The notes: a model not told the origin generated them from the sequence alone. A stretch of 64,000 nt of DNA from Dendrolimus kikuchii (GCA_019925095.2 CM034409.1:10278001-10342000), one strand, 5' to 3'; positions 1 through 11,454 are shown, counted from the first letter of the stretch. Numbers and translations are program-made.

Positions 1-204
1 CGTGCCATCACCGCAACTAAATAGAAATAGCACATGTCATAAATCATGTGCAAAGTCATTATTCACACATATTTTGAATTGGGGTTAGAATTTTTCTATC
101 ACAAAGGGAACTCTCTCGAAAATATATGTATTTCACAAATAGTAGTAGTAGTACAATGAAGGAACCTTAAGTTATATTGTATTTATTACACGTGAAATCC
201 CTTA

Positions 205-420
205 GAATTTAAATAGAATACCGAGCCTAGATCATTGGAGTCAAGAGGTAACGTTCTCAGAAGGCCGGCTACGTTACCTCGTTGGATCGCCATACTAATC
301 CTTTATCCAAAGGTAGGCCTTTTGGTTACCCGAAGAGTCAAAGAGTCATATTGATAGATTTTTATAAAGGTCATTGTCTCAAGACCCCTGGTCCATGCGT
401 TTCAACAGCAAAAGGTATTA
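205..420. repeat. Dispersed repeat K, copy 1
   Basis: This stretch shares blocks with 32580-32950: a 'cgccatactaatcc...gaagagtca' block and a 'gcgttacaacagcaaa' block occur in the same order. It is unusually GC-rich for its surroundings. It has no open frame. It is probably a decayed retroelement fragment, but the family is not identified. Confidence 0.5.
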
Positions 421-498
421 AACATTACTAACATTATAATTCTTTCGCAATCCATTCTTGTGTTACATTTATTCTATAAAAATATTTTTATTTTGTTA

Positions 499-594
499 CT
501 AGAAGTTACGGCGACTCCTCGTGTCAAACCCTAGGCAGCAGCTTTATTTTACCTACATAAAAACTGAATTCGATTTTTTACATCTATCTACGTA
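499..594 (-). mobile_element. Helitron 3' end fragment (family J)
   Basis: Read on the minus strand it ends in a GC-rich segment followed by CTAGT (CTAG at 499-502), the usual 3' terminus of lepidopteran Helitrons. A related copy lies at 63200-63318 (shared block 'cgtgtcaaac.ctaggca..agcttta'). Its 5' part is missing because another Helitron starts at 595. Confidence 0.5.
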
Positions 595-1296
595 TCTATA
601 CTATAATAAATCTGTAAATGGTTCGAGTTTGTACAATCGTTAAAAGTTGTGAACAATATTAAGGGTTCTAATTCGGACAAGCAGATACCGAATATGTAAT
701 TTTAGAATTTTTATCTGTCTTTCTGACTGTCTGTTAGTGCATCACGTAAAAACTACTGAACGGATTTAAACGAAATTCGTAACGGAGCTAACTCATGTTA
801 CGGGGCGTAAATTAGAATAATTTTATCCCGATAAATGATGTCGTTTCAGTGGGATAGACGAAAATAGCAAAAAAATCGCATATTTTTTTGAAACTACTGA
901 ACTTATATGAATAAAACTCTACATAATGCTGGTTTATAAGCCGAATCAACACTTAGGATAGGTTTATCTAGATAAAAGAGGTCGTTTACCTGAAAAAGAC
1001 TTATTAGTGAGATAGTCCTACAGTCGCGTTTTTTCAATTCACTAAAAATACCTACGTAGTCATAAACAACGCGTCATTCATTATATTACTTCAAATCAGG
1101 TTGACTACGACTCATTTGTATGTTTTGCTGGGCAGTTGTGTAGACTATATGGACTTCGTTTCTTTGTTATTGTAATGAACTTAGTAACAAGAAACAGTAA
1201 AGTTTTAGGTAAAACATCTAATTAAATTGATATATACATAACATAGAGCTGCTACCTAAGGTTTTTCACGCGGCGTGGCCGCGGGGAAATCTCTAG
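595..1296 (+). mobile_element. Complete non-autonomous Helitron (family F)
   Basis: The element begins with TC at 595-596 (TCTATACTATAATAAATC) and ends with CTAG at 1293-1296, after a GC-rich hairpin segment (cgcggcgtggccgcgg). It is flanked by A at 594 and T at 1297, as expected for Helitron insertion between A and T. It is about 700 bp with no open frame, so it relies on Rep/helicase made elsewhere. Related 5' halves lie at 28518-29086 and 33795-34378 on the other strand. Confidence 0.7.
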
Positions 1297-1316
1297 TATA
1301 ATATAAAAACATATAA

Positions 1317-1412
1317 TAATAACAAAGAAACTAATTCCATATAATCTAGACAATTACCCAGCAAAACATAGAGGTGAGTCGAAGCCAACTTGATTTAAAA
1401 TAATATAATGAA
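1317..1412 (-). mobile_element. Helitron family F fragment
   Basis: A piece of about 95 bp in inverted orientation matches the 'ctgggcagttgtgtagactatat' part of the neighbouring element at 595-1296. The block is also present at 28530-28600 and 33800-33890. It is truncated on both sides. Confidence 0.6.
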
Positions 1413-1420
1413 TAACACTC

Positions 1421-1893
1421 CCGGAAAAATTCCCTCGGGATTCCCGAAATATAAAGCATCGCATCATTTAAAAAAGGACTTAACCTATTGTTTTAGTGAA
1501 TTCGTATCGAAATCAACTAATATTTAAGCAATCTAACTAATTTGTGTCATACCCGGGAAAATTCCCGTGGGATTCCCGGGACACAAAGTAGTATTTAAAA
1601 AGACTGCAAGCTATCGTTTTAGCGAAAACTGTATTTGAAAAGGCAAATTTTTATGTACCCGAACAACTTCAAACCGCTCCCGGTAAAATCCCTGCGGGAT
1701 TCCCAGGATAAAAAGTAATGTAGATTGTAAGTCTGAAAATTTGCAGCCGATCAGTGAAATTCAAATCGAAATCGGTCTAGAGTTTTTATGTGAATCCCGA
1801 ACAAACAGACAAGAAATCTAAAAAATGCATTGTGTTCTCCATCGTATTGTATCAATGGCTCACGGTATGTTTAGAATGTTATAATACTATAGA
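1421..1893 (-). mobile_element. Helitron-like element family D, copy 1
   Basis: The minus-strand 5' end is TCTATAGTATTATAACATTC at 1893. The body holds three imperfect copies of a palindromic GGGAATCCCGCGGGAA-type motif, near 1423-1440, 1555-1582 and 1680-1710. The same architecture recurs at 25825-26275, 31824-32390 and 45359-45844. The 3' terminus is missing here. It does not code for protein. Confidence 0.6.
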
Positions 1894-1904
1894 TTTTACT
1901 GCTT

Positions 1905-2205
1905 ATATCTGGCAAACAGGCAAAACCCACCTGACGGAAAATAGGTTACCGTCGCCTTTGGACGTTTCCAACATCAAGGGCGATACCATCGCACTGCCGG
2001 CCTGTAGGACGGATTAGAAGAGATGAAATAGGGGGTTGGGTCAGAGAAGATGGAATAGGAACTTGGAATGGGGGGCCCGAATAGGGAAGAGAAAAATGAA
2101 CCACGGAAATTCTCACTCACCGTACGAACCACGATTAGATTAATCCTAGCCATTTTACATCCATGTTCTATGAGAGCGTAATACCACACGGCTCGAGCTG
2201 ATGCC
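1905..2205 (+). repeat. SINE-like dispersed repeat, copy 1
   Basis: It starts with a segment of the type 'ggcaaaacccacctgacgg...gcctttggacgtt', which is typical of short lepidopteran retroposons. It continues into a module shared with 4363-4610: 'gatggaatagg', then 'attagattaatcctag', then 'atgagagcgtaataccacacggctcgagc'. There is no coding capacity and no visible poly-A. Confidence 0.5.
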
Positions 2206-3726
2206 TAGCGACCTGTATGTAATCTGGATAGTGATTCCAGAATGACTCTGCCACGTGTGAACACATTAAATATTAGTTATTAGAAACAATTAAAATTATA
2301 GAGCTTACATAACGATCATCAAATTTGATATGTATCGTCTCAATATCACCGGTTCGCTTCTTGATTGACTCCCATAGAGGACATGAAATGAAGGGGGACG
2401 TTTGAATTAACATATGTGATACCAGACTGTGGTAAATTTAAGCACATGTGCGTTAGAAACCTTAAACTGTAATTATATACAACCATCCATCACATACAGC
2501 TTTCATACAATTAGGTGCACAGATGTGTACTTGTAAATAAGGGTCTTTGTTAAGTTTAAACGTTTGATGTATGAATTACTGGGATTGAGTTTCAGTCAGA
2601 ATTTAGATAATTGAATTAGAGAAAATGTAAATACTTAAATTCCTTAATGCTAAGAGTGGTAGCTTTCTATTTGTTATTACTAATAACATAGAGGCAAATT
2701 ACTAGAAATAAAAAACACATAAAAAGGAACTTGGAAAAAGTTGTAGCATCTATCTATAAGTTCGCGTTTGACTACTATGGCATCTTATTTCATGTAGAAG
2801 TAAATCGTAAATCGATGTGTGTATGTATCAAGTAAAAATGCCGCCACTATGAGTCATCTCATGGTGTCTAGTGGCGGGTAGTGCTGGGCGAGGCCAAATG
2901 TATACATTAATACTGGATGCACGCCCCAAAGTAAGCAGACGCGTGGAGGCAGACTTCGTTGACAGTTGCGTCCATGTTGCGAATCTTGAGGACAAACGCA
3001 GTAAAGTCGCTGCCGTAATCATTTAGTAATAAAGTATAAATTTAGGCTTCAATAAATTACGCCTAGTAAGGAATTTAACATTTGCTAGCTAACCTAACCC
3101 CATATTGGCATGAGCCAAAATGGCAAAGAAAAGACTTTCATCTCAAACCATGTTACATAAATCAAGGGCTCATTCGATCTGGTACCGAAACGTGTACAAA
3201 ATCGATTTCTAAGAGTTTCGCGTTAGTGCGACATAAAAAAAAAACTGTTTAGTTAGGATATACTGGTGCTGGAAATGATTGAGTTTACGCATGAACAGTA
3301 AAGACCTTTATTTGGAAAAAATATTAGGTACACCGTACTATTCGCTACAGGTGGAATATTTAGCCGCATTAAGCTTTTAAGAGAGATACTCCTGTTTATT
3401 TTGTTATGTTTTAAAAATTAGTTCTAAGATTTCCGAGAGAAGATGCCTCCGCCTAATAAAAAATTTAAAACCAATTTGTGAACAATTTAAATAAGTTCAG
3501 CGCCCAATGGTAAATATGTAACTTCAAAAATAATTTACAATAATGCAAAGATTGCCAACCGAATAACGCAACACATTTTTATTTAACTGATTTTATGTTT
3601 GTCTAAAGATATATTACAGTTCTAAATGACTTACCTCGATATTAATTACCATTTATTTGTCTGTGGATAGGTAAGAATAAAAAGTATCTTTTATATTATG
3701 AAGAGATTTACCTACAGCATTATATA
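2206..3726. other. Unannotated AT-rich spacer
   Basis: No open frame with recognisable motifs, no RNA gene and no structured repeat was found in this stretch. The short frames present have no protein-like composition. Confidence 0.5.
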
Positions 3727-3999
3727 AGGACTAACTCGCGACTTCTTCCGCGTGGAATAGTTAAAAAAAAGTAGGTTAAAAAACCCCCCAATTTTGAAAC
3801 ATTCTTCATTGGTGCTCCGCTCCTATTGGTATTAACGTGATGTTATATAGCATTATAGCTTTCCTCGATAAATTGGCTATCTAACACTGAAAGAATTTTT
3901 CAAATCGGACCAGTAATTCTTGAAATTAGCGCGTTCAATCAATCAAACAAACAAACATACAAACGAACAAACTCTTCAGCTTTATATATTAGTATAAGA
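3727..3999 (-). mobile_element. Helitron family B, short form, 5'-intact copy
   Basis: On the minus strand the element begins TCTTATACTAATATATAAAG at 3999 and runs to a decayed 3' end near 3731 (gcgacttcttccgcgtgg). Blocks such as 'gaaagaatttttcaaatcggaccag' and 'cattggtgctccgctcctattgg' are shared with 18399-18634, 21900-22114, 27751-27970 and 52334-52487. The terminal CTAG is no longer recognisable. Confidence 0.65.
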
Positions 4000-4362
4000 T
4001 GTGGTTTTAATGTTGCTATCAACTATTATACAAAAACCTTTGTCATAGCCCCATTTAAAAGTTCGATATTTTTGAAATATGTCAACGTCATTCAAAATTA
4101 ATCCTTTTAGCGAATGAATAACCCTTAATGATACCTGTCATTTGCTTAAAATAAATTGGACTATATCGAGCTGACGTAAATACGATAACGTATTAACGCG
4201 ACAACTATTGTGAGATGAAATGGCTTAAATTGATATGAAATTTGTTTCTCTGGGCAGGGAAGTAAAAGTGTATTCTTTTTATTGTGAAGGTAATAAGCAG
4301 ACTGATAACCCAACTCAAGAAAAGTGATGACCGTCGCCTTCATACCTTTGCAACACTAGGAG

Positions 4363-4610
4363 TCAACACGTTGCCAGCGTTAGAGAGATATGAGACCTAT
4401 AAATATGAGATGGAAGGATCAGACAGAAGGAATGGTATAGAGGGGATGGGATAGATGAAAGATGGAATAGGTGGAGAGGGTAGTGGGCCATGGGCACCCC
4501 CTCTCATCGCACGAAATACAATTAGGTCAAGGCTAAACGTTTCATGTCGTCTCACAGAATGTGAGAGCGTGGTTTCACACCGATCGAGCCGGCTCTAAGA
4601 GCTGTTATGA
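4363..4610 (+). repeat. SINE-like dispersed repeat, copy 2
   Basis: It matches 1905-2205 over 'caacac...gatggaataggtgg', 'caattaggtcaaggctaa' and 'atgtgagagcgtggtttcacaccgatcgagcc'. The two copies are well diverged, which suggests old insertions. Confidence 0.5.
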
Positions 4611-6335
4611 AGATAATATTTGCAATCTCTCATTCTTTCTCTCTTTGCCAGCTTCGTAATAAAAAATACACATGTTTGTCTTTCTAATTATTACAAAGAT
4701 TTACTTTCATAAATAAATAATTTAAATTAAAATGAAATAGAAGTGTTTTAGAAAGAAGAAAAGAAAGATAATATTTATTTTTAAATGCGGATACACAAGG
4801 CAAACATTAACGTAATAGAATAGAAAACATATATAGTTACAAAACTTAAATGGTGCAATTTGAGAAATGAGTTTTGCACTCAGTATTTATTTTGTTATGT
4901 CGAAAGATAATTCAACACAGCACTGATTTTTAGTGCTCATCTGCTAAATCGCATAATGTTTTAGATAGACGTGCTGGTAGGGAGTTTGTTGCCGTTTGTT
5001 ACTCTTAAACAAAAATCGTTGCGTCGCGGTGTAAATGGAGTAGGAACTGAGCTAGACTTCATTTATTACTTATATGTGTATGACCACTAAAAAATGTTTT
5101 AGTAGAATTTGGTTTAAACTAGCAAAAATCCGTGCTAACGAAGTTTTCTACCTAGTTACAATTGATTAATTACTGATTATTTATTTGTGCTAAACCAAAA
5201 AAATCCGACGTATTTTTAACTAAACAACAGGCTATTTACATCGATATTAGTTCGTTAGTTGTCGAACACATGGTGTTAGTAGTAACATTTCAGTTAATAT
5301 TGTACATGTTAAATTAAGGAACTCAACATCAAAAACTTTAAAATAAAATTACGAAAATTATTAATAAATAAAGCATAATTACACAATACATGAGTATCTT
5401 TCTGACCCAAATACTGATACAGGATTTTGTGACATGAGGAATCCTAATAATTGCTAATCATTATTATTATAAATTGTATATTAATTTGTTTCTAGACATT
5501 AGTAGTTTTAAGTTCAATTATTTTGTAAGCCACATATGTGGCAGGATACAGTGATACGTAAATTATTATCATTATGGACATCATATTCAAACCTGGTATA
5601 CACAAAATAAATTACTTTTTCTTTGAAAAAAAATGTCTGTCAGTAATACAATAAAATTGTAATCAATAAAAATTGACATATTTTTTTTGTAATATGCGTA
5701 AAGTATTAGTTTTATGATGATTATACATCGAGAAATAAATTGAAATCACTGTGTCAAAGCCCAAATCTGATAGTGTGATAGTTTTTCAGTAAAGTGTACC
5801 ACAAAAATGCATAGATTGGAGATAGTGTAGTGCAAGAGGATAGTGATAAAAAAAAATTGATTTTGAAATATTTGGCCTAGACGCATCCAGTTTTAGATAT
5901 CCACGAGTCCATATCGCGGCACCCTAGGTATCGCCGGTTCATAAATTATGAATCGTATGGCACGATACAATCTCGGTCGATGGGAATATTATTCCGTGAT
6001 TGTATCACCCACCACAGCCCGTACGTCATACATGAATGTTTTTCAAATTCACGCTCGTATAAAAATAGAAGTGTTTGATATGTATCAATCTTTTCATGCT
6101 GCATATTTCTCCTTTACGCGTTTATTTCAAATATATTACGACTTATGTGTATGTATTACATAGGAGACAGGGTGGATAATTACACTATGTAATGTCCCTG
6201 CTTCATCTCGGAGCATGTCAACATCTTTGTCTTCTGTTATCACTGCTACTGAAAGGCGGCCGGAACGTCGAATTATAAATCAAATAAAATGCCACGTTAA
6301 AAACCGTTAAAATGTAGTTTAAATTCTGATTATTA
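4611..6335. other. Unannotated AT-rich spacer
   Basis: Apart from scattered poly-A and poly-T runs, no supported feature was found. A 71-codon frame at 5948-6163 has no recognisable domain and is most likely chance. Confidence 0.5.
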
Positions 6336-6443
6336 CCTATACTAATATTATACAGAGGTAAAATTTGTGAGTTTGTGACGTTGTAGAGGCTAATCTCCGA
6401 AACTACTGAACCGATTTGAAAAATTCTTTCACTGTTGGCAAGC

Positions 6444-7255
6444 TTTTTTTTTCAGGCGGGGGAAATGCTATTTAAGCACAATACCGGGTCCTTTGCAAGG
6501 GATTAGACCATAGTCGATCATGGAGGCATTCCCAGAAGGGGCAATCCAAACAATAATCAACCAGCTTGTGTGGAGACTCGAGCCCAAATGGCTAATACCC
6601 ACTAAAACCACCCTCCTCCGATGCCCCGCGCTTATGGCAGGAAAGGCATGAGACTTAGAACGTAGTTACGCCCACGCCGATCCTAGCGCAATAAGTGTCT
6701 GAGAAAGCCCCTGGAAGAGCTAACTCACTTCGACGACAGGGGTGAAGACTCCTCTGCTCCCTTGATGCATGAGGGCCCCTGAAGCGGTATAAAATGATCA
6801 TCGCTCTGCAGCATGGCTTGCACCAGGCTGCCGAGCAAATCAATCGGACCTACTATTGTCTCGAGTTCAAACCTCTGTGGTGCCCAGGCTGCGCACTCGA
6901 CTAGCGTATGAAACGCCGTGTCAAGCGCGCCACACTGGTGGCATTGGGGGTGAAGGCTGACAGCCCGCAATCTGAAGGTCAGAGTCCCGCGTTTCCGCGA
7001 GAGCCATCACAACAGCTGCGGTCAAGTCGCTTCCACCGTATCAACGCCGGCCACAGGGTTTTCCAACTCTACCGACCAAGATTAGTAGAACCGCGCTGGG
7101 CGGAGCAGAGCTCGACGCTGGCGGTCGTCGTCGAAAGGGAGGGGTGTTTGGGGAGAAGGTTTGGGAGGAAAGGGAAGGAATACAAGGATTCGGAGTGGAT
7201 AAGTGGGACACCACTGTCAAGGAGTGAAAGTGGGAATGTACCCCCTGGGGGGACT
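6444..7255 (-). pseudogene. R1-like LINE 3' fragment (insertion 1)
   Basis: On the minus strand this is the 3' end of an R1-clade-like non-LTR retrotransposon. The frame at 6970-6725 carries the C-terminal zinc-knuckle region (CHQCGALDTAFHTLVECAAW). A 3' untranslated region of about 280 bp follows and ends in a poly-A tail (poly-T on the plus strand, from 6446). It closely resembles 36720-37550 in reverse complement, but about 60 bp corresponding to 36830-36890 are missing here. The 7085-7255 part does not resemble the 36-kb copy and is of unclear origin. Reverse transcriptase and endonuclease are absent. Confidence 0.7.
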
Positions 7256-7266
7256 GTCGGTAAGCT
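7256..7266. repeat. Target-site copy between two LINE insertions
   Basis: GTCGGTAAGCT at this junction matches GTTGGCAAGCT at 6434-6444 and GTTGGTAAGCT at 7555-7565. Each R1-like insertion is therefore flanked by its own imperfect copy of an 11-bp target site. Confidence 0.6.
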
Positions 7267-7553
7267 TTTTTTTTTTTTTGAAGCGAGGGAAAATGCTTAG
7301 CCGATTTACGCACAAACTGGGTCGTTGCTAGGGGAACGACACGCGTCGGTCGGGGGCGATAGCTCTGCAGCAATAGTATGCTCTTGGCAGTGCTCCGTCC
7401 GCGATCGACGTCACAGAATAGTGTGGAAGACTCCGAGCGTTGCTGCACGAGCGAGCAACCCCAATACCCACTAAAAACCTCCCTGTCGACCCTGCGCTTT
7501 TGTTTGTGTTGGAAAGGCTGAGATTTAGAACATAGTTACGCCCAGACGAGACC
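7267..7553 (-). pseudogene. R1-like LINE 3' end (insertion 2)
   Basis: A minus-strand 3' untranslated region is related to that of insertion 1. Shared blocks are 'ctaagtctcatgcctttcc'-like and 'cgtaactacgttctaa'-like sequence. It ends in poly-A (the poly-T run starting at 7266 on the plus strand). It is diverged enough from 6444-6800 to be a different subfamily. No coding part is left. Confidence 0.6.
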
Positions 7554-8120
7554 GTTGGTAAGCTACACTATCCCCGGTTGGCATAGGCTATATTATATTT
7601 TAAAAAAATAGGGATCCTTACTAAAACTTCAATAGTGTATCCCAAAGTGTAAAAAAATACCTAAAATCGTGTGCGCTGCGAAAACTATTGATTATAGAAT
7701 AAAATAATGTACTATGACTTTGCAGAACACATCATTACTTACAAAAAGTGTTGCGACAGCATATGTCTAACTATTATAGTTATGCTACAATAAGCGTTCT
7801 TTTATTAAAAAAAAATAATTAAAACGCCACCGCTAGAAAAGGCTCTTTATTTGTATCTTGGTAATCATCCTTATCAAAATAAATTACTTCATATTCAAGA
7901 CTGCTTAAATACTTTTATATAACTTTTTGAACTTTTCAATTCGGACATTCCATTCGAAAGATATCACAAGTTTAAAAATGCAAGTATTAGAAAAAAGTTG
8001 CGTGGTCGCCGCGCACCCTAATCGGCTAGATAGGTTTATGCGATATAGGCGTCACTGGGGTACGGGTAGTACGGGAGGGGAAATATCGTAAATTCGCTTA
8101 GTAGGTAATGAAACTCAACA

Positions 8121-8265
8121 AAAAATAAAGAGGTAAAGTTTGTGAGTTTGTGACGTTGTAGGGGGTAATCTCTGGATCTACTAAACCGATTTTGAAAATT
8201 CTCTCACCAGTGGAAAGTTACATTATTCCTGAGTGACATAGAGTATATTTGATTGTGATTAATCA
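8121..8265 (+). mobile_element. Helitron family A 5' fragment
   Basis: It starts at 'ataaagaggtaaagtttgtg' and contains 'ctactaaaccgattttgaaaattctctcacc', matching the 5' third of family A (compare 10004-10100). The first bases and the 3' end are missing. It is fused directly to the body of the preceding copy, so a recombination between two family A copies is possible. Confidence 0.55.
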
Positions 8266-9116
8266 CAAGTATTATTTAATTTTTTTCACATTTTCACACA
8301 TGTAACGATTTTCTTTTTAAAATTACTTGTTTGTCTAAATTAAATATTATTACTATGCAAGTTAGTAAAGACAGTAGAAGAGATTATACAGAAATACAAT
8401 ATTACAAATGTTATATACAAATTATTTATCACCTTCCTTATCTCTGGTACACGTATCTTCCAAATAACATAGACAATAACAAACAAAACAAAAAACGTTA
8501 AAACCGTGAAGAAGGAACAAACAAATATATAAATAAACTCACATTTACAAATAAATATATATGACATACTGATTCACGAGCACGTTTTCTTCTCTATTAT
8601 GCAAGAAAAATAATTATTACTAGACATGTTTACATAGTTGAAATTTGAAATAAACTAAAATTCTACTTCGAAGTCCGTTCGTACCATAAAAAGTTTAAAA
8701 AACACAAACGTCATTAACAGCCGTCTTTTTACGGCCACTGAATTTATGATACTGAAAATCGTTTTATACTTGTGCTATTTAAAGTATTATCCAACCATTA
8801 GGGCTAAGTGATTATGGGCATATTATAACGTGTATTTAATGGGGGAGGCACTCTAATGAAGCGGTTTTTTGTCCAAAAACAAAAGGCCGGTCGGACTTAT
8901 ATTTTTTATGCATTACTTTCAGTAAAACATAAATAATTAACCCTATGTAGCAAGTTTCACAAAAAAACTTGTCATGCTTTTATGAGGTGACAAATAAACA
9001 CAACAGGGGAGATTTAAAAGTTGCAATCGTAATTGAAAAATTGAAACGAAGAAGATTAAGGCGTTATGGACGTGTAATGAAGAGAGATGAAAGTCATGTA
9101 ACAAAAAAAACTGTAT
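8266..9116. other. Unannotated spacer
   Basis: AT-rich sequence with no supported coding region, RNA gene or repeat copy. Confidence 0.45.
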
Positions 9117-9800
9117 GTGTGCAGTTCACATGCAGTAGAAGTGGAACTTCAGAGAATATACTCACAAATAATATTTTTTTATTTATTACAGGAGTTCAGC
9201 AGACAGGCAGACGGTCCACTTGGACATTTGCAACACCAAAGGTGCTACAAATGCGCTGCTGCTCTGTTAAGGGAGACTGGAACCTGGTCACTAATGCCGG
9301 AACACAACTCAAGGTTGTTATGGCGACATACTTTAGACCAGGGGTGGTAGCCATCCACTTAGGCAAATGCCCTACCACCTGGCTGTGGGTTGTTTGGTCG
9401 CCTTTTACGACAGGCCGCCCGGCCGCAAGAAATTGTATTCTTTCTCCGTTCCTGCACGGATAGATGGATTCTTCTCTAACTTTTATTAATAAATATAATT
9501 CCTTTAGCCTACATCCGTCAACATAGTATAATTCAAAATAAACTTCTTAAGTATCACTTTTAATTTATCACTGTTTTAGTTTAATAAATATCAGTTATTT
9601 TGGGTCCAAATTCGACCTGTATTTGATCCTCGGTCTAATTGACTCTCTATCTATCTGTGCTGTACAATGTAAAACTCATATTTCATTCTCTCATAGACTT
9701 AGTCCTATAGATTTATATGTTTATCTCTTTTTAGTGTCGCTTTTTTGTTTCATCGAGTTTCAAATCACAACGATTATAAAGAAGTTTTACTTTAAAAAAC
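9117..9800 (-). mobile_element. MITE family M, copy split by a SINE-like insertion
   Basis: The outer end is at 9117 (tgtgcagttcacatgcagtagaagtgg). The body continues at 9471-9800 with 'tacatccgtcaacatagtataattcaaaat' and ends in the minus-strand equivalent of GAAGTGAAACTTC near 9785 (here degenerate). Compare the uninterrupted copy at 10573-10965 on the plus strand. The spacer 9180-9470 is the inserted SINE-like repeat. The frames in this copy have no recognisable protein domain. Confidence 0.65.
9180..9470 (-). repeat. SINE-like retroposon S, copy 1 (nested in MITE)
   Basis: The minus strand reads from 'tatccgtgcaggaacgg' to 'gtctgcctgtctgctgaactcctg' followed by an A-rich tail. The same unit, with the same start, lies at 23025-23325 and 62175-62490. 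About 290 bp; no tRNA-type A/B box was found at its 5' end, so it could instead be a LINE 3' fragment. Confidence 0.6.
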
Positions 9801-9999
9801 CTCATTCAGACTATGTAGCTTGGCGTCCCAAGCAGATAGATACACCATTTTAATAATAATATTTTTATGAGATCTACCATCTCAGTAGAATTAAGACAGA
9901 AGCTATGGTGTTAACAGTCACACATTCAAATAAACCAATTGTGCTAAATTGTTGTATAATAAGTTAATTATTATTAAAACAAAATAATCAGCATACAAA

Positions 10000-10192
10000 T
10001 TTATACTAATAATATAAAGAGGTAAAGTTTGTGACGTTGTAGAGGGTAATCTCTGGATCTACTAAACCGATTTTAAAATTTTTTTTACTGTTGGAAAGCT
10101 ACGTCAACAGGGAGTGTCATAGGCTATATAACATGATGCTATATATCACGAGAGCGGGACAGAGCGCGGGTGTAACCGCGCCGGGCCGCTAG
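10000..10192 (+). mobile_element. Short Helitron family A derivative
   Basis: It starts with TTATACTAATAATATAAAGAGG and carries the family A 5' block. It then jumps to a GC-rich 3' terminus (ggtgtaaccgcgccgggccgCTAG) at 10189-10192, followed by T. At about 190 bp it is an internally deleted, non-coding copy. The first base pair has drifted from TC. Confidence 0.65.
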
Positions 10193-10572
10193 TTAATTAT
10201 ATACACAAAATTATATAATGATAATTTTACATTACGTGATATTGTGACAATCTGATTAATAATAAGCATTAGTTAATTACAAATATTATATAAGCAGATG
10301 TTATAATTATACTAAGTTGCTGATAAAAAATACTGAGTTATGAAAACGACTCCATTACGCATTACTCAACGACCCTATGTTATTTTTTACCTCGCCTTTG
10401 ATGTTCAGTGCGGTTTATTTGTTAATTTACGAGTATTTGCTTTCGGTACTGTCTTGTTTGATATTTGGAGTGTCGCTGAAACGATGTTGTTAGTATTTTA
10501 CTTATAGCAGCAGCTGTTTTTGTACTATTTTTTAATTTCTATTGGCTGCTACGTATTCCATGTTTAATTTTG

Positions 10573-10965
10573 AAGTGAAACTTCTTTATAACCGTTGTGA
10601 TTTAGAACTCGATGAAACGAAAAAGGGACATTAAAAAGAGATAAACATATAAGTCTACAGGATTATAAGCCTGCGGGTGAATGAGATGCGAGTTTTACAT
10701 TGTACAGCACAGATTAGAAAGTCAATAAGACCGTTGAGTTAACATAGGTCCAGTTTGGACCGAAATATAACTGATAATAATATTTTTAGACTAAAATTAT
10801 GCATAATTCAAAGTGACACTTAAGAAGCCCATTTTGAATTATAATATGTTGACGGGTGTAGGCTAAAGGAATTATATTTATATTAATAAAAGCTGGAGAA
10901 GAATTATTTGTGAGTATATTCTCTAAAATTTCACTTCAACTGCATGTGAACTACACACACACACA
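10573..10965 (+). mobile_element. MITE family M, near full-length copy
   Basis: It begins with GAAGTGAAACTTC and ends with the inverted counterpart (aatttcacttcaactgc) followed by tgtgaactacacacac. It contains 'actaaaagagataaacata'-type and 'ttgaattataatatgttgac' blocks shared with 51110-51455. Terminal inverted repeats plus lack of coding capacity define a MITE. The C-terminal end of a Tc1 transposase gene at 59795-59828 overlaps the same consensus. Confidence 0.65.
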
Positions 10966-11454
10966 CAATGTTTTGTGAAGTGAAATGTTTTATACACACC
11001 TAGGGAGATGAAAAGTGAATTATTGTTGGTCTTGAGGCCAGTGTTCCTCTAATCCTCCTAGCTAGAGTACAGAGACTATGTACAATATATGTAACTAGCC
11101 AACACCACTTATTTTACATATTACCTTATTCTCTTAAATAATATCGTGTATAATATATATGCTGATGACTAACGTTATATGGTGTTTGTTCAAAAACATA
11201 ATTAATCGAGGTACCGCACTCGCTCCCTCATTGTGATTGATCGCATCTCGTTAACGCCATCGCCTGTATTTATAAATAATCTTTTGACAAACGACAAAAA
11301 TTACAAGGAAAATGTTTATAGTTGAACACATAAGCTTATCCACGTGTATAACAAGTCGTTAGAGGTGATGTGATAATATATATTTTTTTATAAAAAATCT
11401 ATGTTTTTGATCGTGAAAGTGAAGCATCTTCGCAACCTTAACCTATTATGTTAT

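Larger units (their letters stand above)
6336..8120 (+). mobile_element. Helitron family A, interrupted by two R1-like insertions
   Basis: The 5' part (6336-6443: CCTATACTAATATTATACAG..., then 'ctgaaccgatttgaaaaattctttcactgttggcaagc') resumes at 7555-8120 with 'gttggtaagctacactatcccc' and the body of the family. The uninterrupted version at 11556-12349 shows that 6444-7554 is inserted sequence. The 3' hairpin and CTAG are lost; the body runs into another family A 5' segment at 8121. Confidence 0.7.

Noticed and set aside
6908..7300. 130-codon plus-strand frame
   Set aside because: Antisense to the R1-like 3' end, ending in the poly-T run.
7041..7448. 135-codon minus-strand frame rich in Ser/Pro
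   Set aside because: It spans the junction of two R1-like insertions and reads through a poly-A tail (KKKK), so it is not a gene.
8969..9463. 164-codon plus-strand frame
   Set aside because: It is built from MITE sequence plus the antisense of repeat S; no protein-like conservation.
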